This document shows, in pieces, positions 49,595-51,172 of a stretch of DNA of 51,172 nt. A program made the position numbers and the translations under genes. The notes under the pieces were generated by a model. The model was not told where the DNA came from. It saw nothing but the letters and a program-made list of their open reading frames with translations, and ran no database searches. The DNA comes from Oscillospiraceae bacterium (GTDB lineage Bacteria > Bacillota > Clostridia > Oscillospirales > Ruminococcaceae). How positions within the stretch are numbered: position 1 is the first letter of the stretch; each line of letters begins with the position of its first letter. Location: the NCBI GenBank assembly GCA_009777725.1, contig WRLG01000023.1:1-51172 (forward strand), given 5' to 3'.

Positions 49595-49611
49595 AGAGGG
49601 TTTTTGATTAA

Positions 49612-50445
49612 TTATTTTCGGCTTATTGCTTTAAGTAGTTTTTCCAGATTGCTTTTATCTGTTACTTTGCTTCCTATGTGGGAGGGGCGGGAGTTGTACA
49701 GACCGTGAAAATCCGAGCCGCCCGTTATGATTAGGTTATGGTTTTGAGCAATTGCGATTATTTTTTCCTGTTGCTCGGCATTTGCGGTATGGTGGTAAGC
49801 TTCTACACCGTCCAGCTTGCCCTTGGCAGCCAGCTCCTCGTAAAGCTCAAACGAATCGTAGCACACGGGGTGTGCCAAAACGGCAACGCCCTTAGCGGAA
49901 TGAACCAAATCGATGACAAAGTTAACATCGGGATATTCCCCTTCGACTATACAGCTACCCGTTTTCAGATTGAAAAGCTCATTATTTAAAGCACCGTAAA
50001 ACTCGGAAGCATAGCCGTAATCTATAAGCGCGTGCATGATATGCTGTTTGAATATACTTTTTGAGCCCGTGGCGTGCTTTTTCACGCTTTCCGCAGTGAT
50101 AGGGTAGATTTGCATTACATTTTCTACCATTTCCTTGGCGCAAGCTTTGCGGATTTCGCAGGCTTTTATGCACAGCCCCTCTAAACGGTCGGGCTTTTTC
50201 GGGGAATAACAAAGGATATGCGCCTTTTTACCCCGCTTCTTATCCCAAGCGGAAAGCTCGACCCCCGGCAGGGTGTGAACGCCGTGCCGTCCCCCCAAAA
50301 TCGCCGCACGAGATATTGAAGACATTGTATCATGGTCGGTAATCGACAGGCAATCAATCCCTGTTTTTTTAGCCTGAATTACAATTTCCTCAATCCCCAG
50401 CGAACCATCGGACAGCTTTGTATGGCAATGCAGGTCGCCTGTCAT
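49612..50445 (-). CDS. PHP-domain phosphoesterase
   Basis: The 277-residue protein has the PHP metal motifs DLHCHTKLSDGS, ITDHDTMS, GVELSAW, LAHPVCY and GGSDFHG in order. This matches the RNase AM/YciV-type family that hydrolyses 3',5'-nucleoside bisphosphates or short RNA 5' ends. A family insertion is present in the middle (about 90-200). ATG 50445 is preferred, since the frame's first ATG (50454) overlaps the binding site AAAGG. It is the first gene of a two-gene unit with pncB. Confidence 0.88.
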   Translation of the reverse strand: MTGDLHCHTKLSDGSLGIEEIVIQAKKTGIDCLSITDHDTMSSISRAAILGGRHGVHTLPGVELSAWDKKRGKKAHILCYSPKKPDRLEGLCIKACEIRKACAKEMVENVMQIYPITAESVKKHATGSKSIFKQHIMHALIDYGYASEFYGALNNELFNLKTGSCIVEGEYPDVNFVIDLVHSAKGVAVLAHPVCYDSFELYEELAAKGKLDGVEAYHHTANAEQQEKIIAIAQNHNLIITGGSDFHGLYNSRPSHIGSKVTDKSNLEKLLKAISRK

Positions 50446-50477
50446 AATAACCATCCTTTCAGATTGAAGTTAATTGT

Positions 50478-50506
50478 ATTATACCATACTTTATTGGGAA
50501 AATCAA
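50478..50506 (-). promoter_or_regulatory. Sigma-A promoter of the PHP-pncB unit
   Basis: On the minus strand TTGATT (50501-50506) and TATAAT (50478-50483) have a 17-base spacer, 33 bases before ATG 50445. Confidence 0.8.
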
Positions 50507-50523
50507 TAGTCTTGTGTAAATTA

Positions 50524-50570
50524 TTCACGGCAAACGCATCTACTTTGAAAAAAAAAAATTTCAAAAGTAG
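50524..50570. repeat. Second copy of the pncB-hairpin arm joined to an A-rich hairpin
   Basis: TTCACGGCAAACGCAT at 50524-50539 repeats 48062-48077 exactly. It is followed by CTACTTT-GAAA (50540-50550) that pairs with TTTCAAAAGTAG (50559-50570), enclosing a run of A. It lies about 100 bases beyond the end of the solute-binding protein gene. Confidence 0.7.
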
Positions 50571-50667
50571 GATGAATCAAGAGCCACCCCCTAAACATTT
50601 TACGCTTAATGCTTTGTTTTTTACCGACATTGGCGATTGGCGTTTTTTAAGAGCGACACCCCCACCC

Positions 50668-51172
50668 TCACCCCCGCTCCGCAAGATAAAGCCCCACCCT
50701 GTTTTGTATAATTGCCGAAACTTCCTCAGCGGATTTTTGATTGCTGAAATAATACGCGGCTTCTTCTTGAACAATGCTTGCAACGGTTATGTCAAAACTT
50801 GTAAAATCCGTAATGGAATCAATCAAATCAAACACTTTTTGATTGTCCGCATCGGTATTCGGTTCGATTTCAATTGATAAATCCCCGCCGTTTTCAAGCG
50901 GGAGCGAAAAATCAAAAGCAGGAGCGTTCTTAGCTTTATCCGCGAGCCTTTCAAGAGTGGATATTCTGACGGGGAAGCCCGGCATTAAGTTCCCCGATTT
51001 TGGCGTTACCGCCGTTTCTTGAAAATCGGTTAAAAGATACTTCACAAATTCCCACGCGCCCTGCGGTTCGTTTGCGTTTTTTAGGATTGCAAATCGGCTG
51101 TCCGCCCGCCCGTATGAGCCGTTACCGCTTTCAGCGGGGAAGCCGATAAAGGTTATGTCACCGCCGAAACGC
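50668..51172 (-). CDS. Extracellular solute-binding protein, 3' part
   Basis: The frame is open from the window edge to the stop at 50668. The visible 167 residues include ITFIGFPAESGNGSYGRADS, LKNANEPQGAWEFVKYLLTDF and the end KSAEEVSAIIQNRVGLYLAERG, all typical of the C-terminal lobe of family 1 (sugar-type) ABC solute-binding lipoproteins. The N-terminus, signal peptide and the permease genes would lie outside the window. An internal ATG at 51045 is not the true start. Confidence 0.85.
   Translation of the reverse strand, partial: RFGGDITFIGFPAESGNGSYGRADSRFAILKNANEPQGAWEFVKYLLTDFQETAVTPKSGNLMPGFPVRISTLERLADKAKNAPAFDFSLPLENGGDLSIEIEPNTDADNQKVFDLIDSITDFTSFDITVASIVQEEAAYYFSNQKSAEEVSAIIQNRVGLYLAERG

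Noticed and set aside
50332-50877. 181-codon plus-strand open frame
   Set aside because: It overlaps the PHP gene start, its promoter, an A-run hairpin and the solute-binding protein gene; the composition is not protein-like and no binding site is present.

Overview
This window looks like chromosomal DNA of a Gram-positive, endospore-forming and motile member of the Clostridia (Firmicutes), plausibly close to the Oscillospirales/Ruminococcaceae. The signs are near-canonical sigma-A promoters with 17-base spacers, strong purine-rich ribosome binding sites with frequent GTG/TTG starts, a CotD-like spore-coat protein, a PASTA-bearing kinase-like protein, two methyl-accepting chemotaxis proteins, a YjfB-like motility protein, FtsEX with an EnvC-type hydrolase activator, and small Clostridia-typical proteins (DUF6774-like, DUF4177-like, DUF4160). 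The species cannot be named from the sequence alone.

Layout. 1-323: the end of an rRNA operon (5S rRNA), a CAT-anticodon tRNA and a terminator. 352-9342, plus strand: a beta-lactamase-fold lipoprotein, prfA, an accessory islet (DUF4177-like protein, VapBC-type toxin-antitoxin, a frameshifted mini-gene, cupin, SDR), then Sua5/TsaC, a retropepsin-like protease with its small partner, coaE, a lytic transglycosylase and an M18 aminopeptidase. 9351-13033, minus strand: a FIST sensor protein followed by a hybrid histidine kinase. 13361-15343: CotD-like coat protein and citrate synthase, separated by two terminators. 15541-21143: a zinc-ribbon/PASTA pseudokinase, prmA and a second hybrid histidine kinase. 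21069-22460: a pair of duplicated promoter regions enclosing a decayed DUF4417 gene and a zinc-ribbon protein; a lipoprotein follows. 23546-31018: mfd and pth, normally neighbours, are split here by HicAB and a MacB-like ABC exporter; pth is translationally coupled to a large type IIG/ISP restriction-modification gene (31015-34224). 34282-35893: an inverted-repeat element, small regulators and a run of mini-genes downstream of proB. 37277-41701: PP2C phosphatase, DUF554, and ftsE-ftsX-envC-like. 41799-48044: two chemoreceptors flank tRNA-Leu, a short hydrophobic peptide, a DUF4160 gene pair and a divergent GH4 enzyme. 48064-51172: pncB, a PHP phosphoesterase and the 3' part of a solute-binding protein gene.

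Functional picture. Housekeeping genes (prfA, Sua5, coaE, prmA, mfd, pth, proB, ftsEX, pncB, citrate synthase) are interleaved with signalling (two hybrid kinases, FIST, two MCPs, pseudokinase, PP2C) and with mobile or defence cargo (VapBC, HicAB, R-M, DUF pairs). Two conserved gene neighbourhoods, prfA...Sua5 and pth...mfd, each appear opened by an accessory islet that carries a toxin-antitoxin pair.

The most striking non-genic signals are a dispersed family of period-7 repeats built on GTTAACT/ATTGTTC units, found at ten or more sites and often forming the last codons of genes; a 168-bp element with long inverted arms and internal hairpins; and a duplicated divergent promoter that reveals an insertion event.
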